A DNA stretch of 5,565 nt from a bacterium HR32 (lineage in GTDB: Bacteria > Sysuimicrobiota > Sysuimicrobiia > Sysuimicrobiales > Sysuimicrobiaceae): NCBI GenBank assembly GCA_002898935.1, contig BEII01000140.1, forward strand, positions 1-5,565, written 5' to 3'. The notes beneath the pieces were generated by a model. That model made no database searches and was not told where the DNA came from. It was given only the letters and a program-made list of their open reading frames with translations. Every line of letters starts with the position of its first letter. Positions within the stretch are counted from its first letter, which is position 1. Position numbers and translations under genes: made by a program. Below are positions 5,317 to 5,565 of this stretch, piece by piece.

Positions 5317-5392
5317 GCGCCCGTAGCTCAGTGGACAGAGCAGGGGACTCCTAAGCCTCTGGTCGGGGGTTCGATTCCCTCCGGGCGCGCCA
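5317..5392 (+). tRNA. tRNA-Arg (anticodon CCT)
   Basis: A 76-base cloverleaf with encoded CCA. Acceptor stem GCGCCCG (5317-5323) pairs with CGGGCGC (5382-5388); D stem GCTC/GAGC (5326-5329, 5338-5341) with the invariant GG at 5333-5334; anticodon loop CTCCTAA (5348-5354) with anticodon CCT (5350-5352), reading AGG; T stem GGGGG/CCCTC around loop TTCGATT (5365-5381). The discriminator is G5389, followed by CCA. A at 5335 is at the position of A20, a known arginine identity base, which agrees with the anticodon. One oddity: in the anticodon stem GGGGA/GCCTC the pair next to the loop is A5347 with G5355, a mismatch, and there is also one G-T pair. It sits 28 bases after the MFS stop and 73 bases before the aconitase start. 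Confidence 0.97.
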
Positions 5393-5409
5393 CCGTGGCC
5401 CCGCGGGCG

Positions 5410-5415
5410 TAGAAT
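5410..5415 (+). promoter_or_regulatory. Possible -10 box of the aconitase gene
   Basis: TAGAAT, the same hexamer as in the tRNA promoter, lies 50 bases before the TTG start, giving a leader of roughly 43 bases. It lacks the upstream TG. A -35 would fall within the 3' end of the tRNA gene and none is clear, so the gene may also be reached by read-through from the tRNA promoter. Confidence 0.4.
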
Positions 5416-5453
5416 GGGCTGGGACGTAGGTTTTCCACTCTCACAGACCAGCG

Positions 5454-5462
5454 AGAGGTGAT
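5454..5462 (+). promoter_or_regulatory. Ribosome binding site that fixes the aconitase TTG start
   Basis: AGAGGTGAT matches the 16S rRNA complement (consensus AGGAGGTGAT) almost fully and leaves seven bases between the AGAGG core and TTG 5466. The ATG inside this site (5461) meets a stop after two codons, and the ATG at 5476 is in another frame. Confidence 0.8.
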
Positions 5463-5465
5463 GCC

Positions 5466-5565
5466 TTGAGCCACCATGACCCCTTCGGTGCACGCACCCG
5501 CCTCGGCGGGACGGGTGTGGCGTACTACCGGCTCGCGAGCCTCGAGGGCGCGCTGGCGCTACCGC
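5466..5565 (+). CDS. acnA: Aconitate hydratase, N-terminal start (partial)
   Basis: The first 33 codons of a gene that runs off the right edge. The residues begin (M)SHHDPFGARTRLGG, then VAYYRLASLEGALALP. This matches the N-terminus of AcnA/IRP-type aconitases, where 'D-FGAR-L-hGG--hxYYRL-ALE----LP' precedes the first conserved 'SlRVLLEN' region (outside the window). The enzyme interconverts citrate and isocitrate in the tricarboxylic acid cycle with a [4Fe-4S] cluster; the cluster cysteines lie far beyond the window. Initiation is at TTG, supported by a near-perfect ribosome site. Downstream of tRNA-Arg, it probably has its own promoter at 5410-5415. The family call rests on about 30 residues but on a distinctive pattern; a related aconitase-superfamily enzyme is possible. 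Confidence 0.88.
   Translation, partial: MSHHDPFGARTRLGGTGVAYYRLASLEGALALP

Noticed and set aside
5059..5493. Minus-strand open frame across the tRNA and MFS end
   Set aside because: It runs antisense through a tRNA gene and has low-complexity composition.
5476..5565. ATG-started open frame near the right edge
   Set aside because: It is out of frame with the aconitase N-terminus, which matches the family and has the better ribosome site at TTG 5466.
1..5565. CRISPR array, insertion sequence, phage or toxin-antitoxin genes
   Set aside because: No regularly spaced direct repeats, transposase motifs, terminal inverted repeats around a gene, or small toxin/antitoxin-like pairs are visible.

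Overview
The window is very GC-rich bacterial DNA with tightly packed genes. It holds nine genes: six complete protein genes plus one complete transporter-linked tRNA, and two partial genes cut by the window edges. The strong GC bias creates long spurious open frames opposite the real genes. The YkoP-like gene, the DUF1641/flavoprotein pair and the extended -10 promoters (TGnTAnnnT) fit a high-GC, possibly thermophilic Gram-positive or deep-branching relative, but I cannot name the organism and this placement is inference.

Layout. (1) 1-72, plus: the last codons of a CHRD-domain protein. (2) 73-299: a gene-free gap between convergent genes, with only weak hairpins. (3) 300-3983, minus: five co-directional genes in two modules. 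Read in the direction of transcription, the first module is a DUF2334 polysaccharide-deacetylase-like protein, a family 2 glycosyltransferase and a YkoP-like protein; their ends overlap by 8 and 13 bases. After an 86-base gap comes the second module: a sulfide:quinone-oxidoreductase-like flavoprotein and a DUF1641 protein, separated by 13 bases. A dyad TACCCT-AC-AGGGTA covers the end of the ykoP-like gene just upstream of the second module and resembles a CsoR/CstR-type operator. (4) 3984-4085: a divergent promoter region. (5) 4086-5288, plus: a 12-helix MFS transporter, possibly translated from a leaderless start a little upstream. (6) 5317-5392, plus: tRNA-Arg(CCT) with an encoded CCA end. 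(7) 5466-5565, plus: the first codons of aconitate hydratase, starting at TTG behind a strong ribosome binding site.

How the genes may work together. The overlapping deacetylase, glycosyltransferase and YkoP-like genes look like a small cassette that builds or trims a cell-surface glycoconjugate or glycolipid. The flavoprotein has cysteines at the places of two of the three redox-active cysteines of sulfide:quinone oxidoreductases and lacks the first, so it may oxidise sulfide or a related sulfur compound, or may be a divergent member with another substrate. DUF1641 proteins recur beside such flavoproteins and other redox enzymes, and are probably partners. The operator-like dyad would make persulfide- or metal-responsive control of the redox pair plausible; this is a hypothesis. 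The MFS transporter, tRNA and aconitase look like separate transcription units. I see no mobile element, CRISPR array or phage gene.
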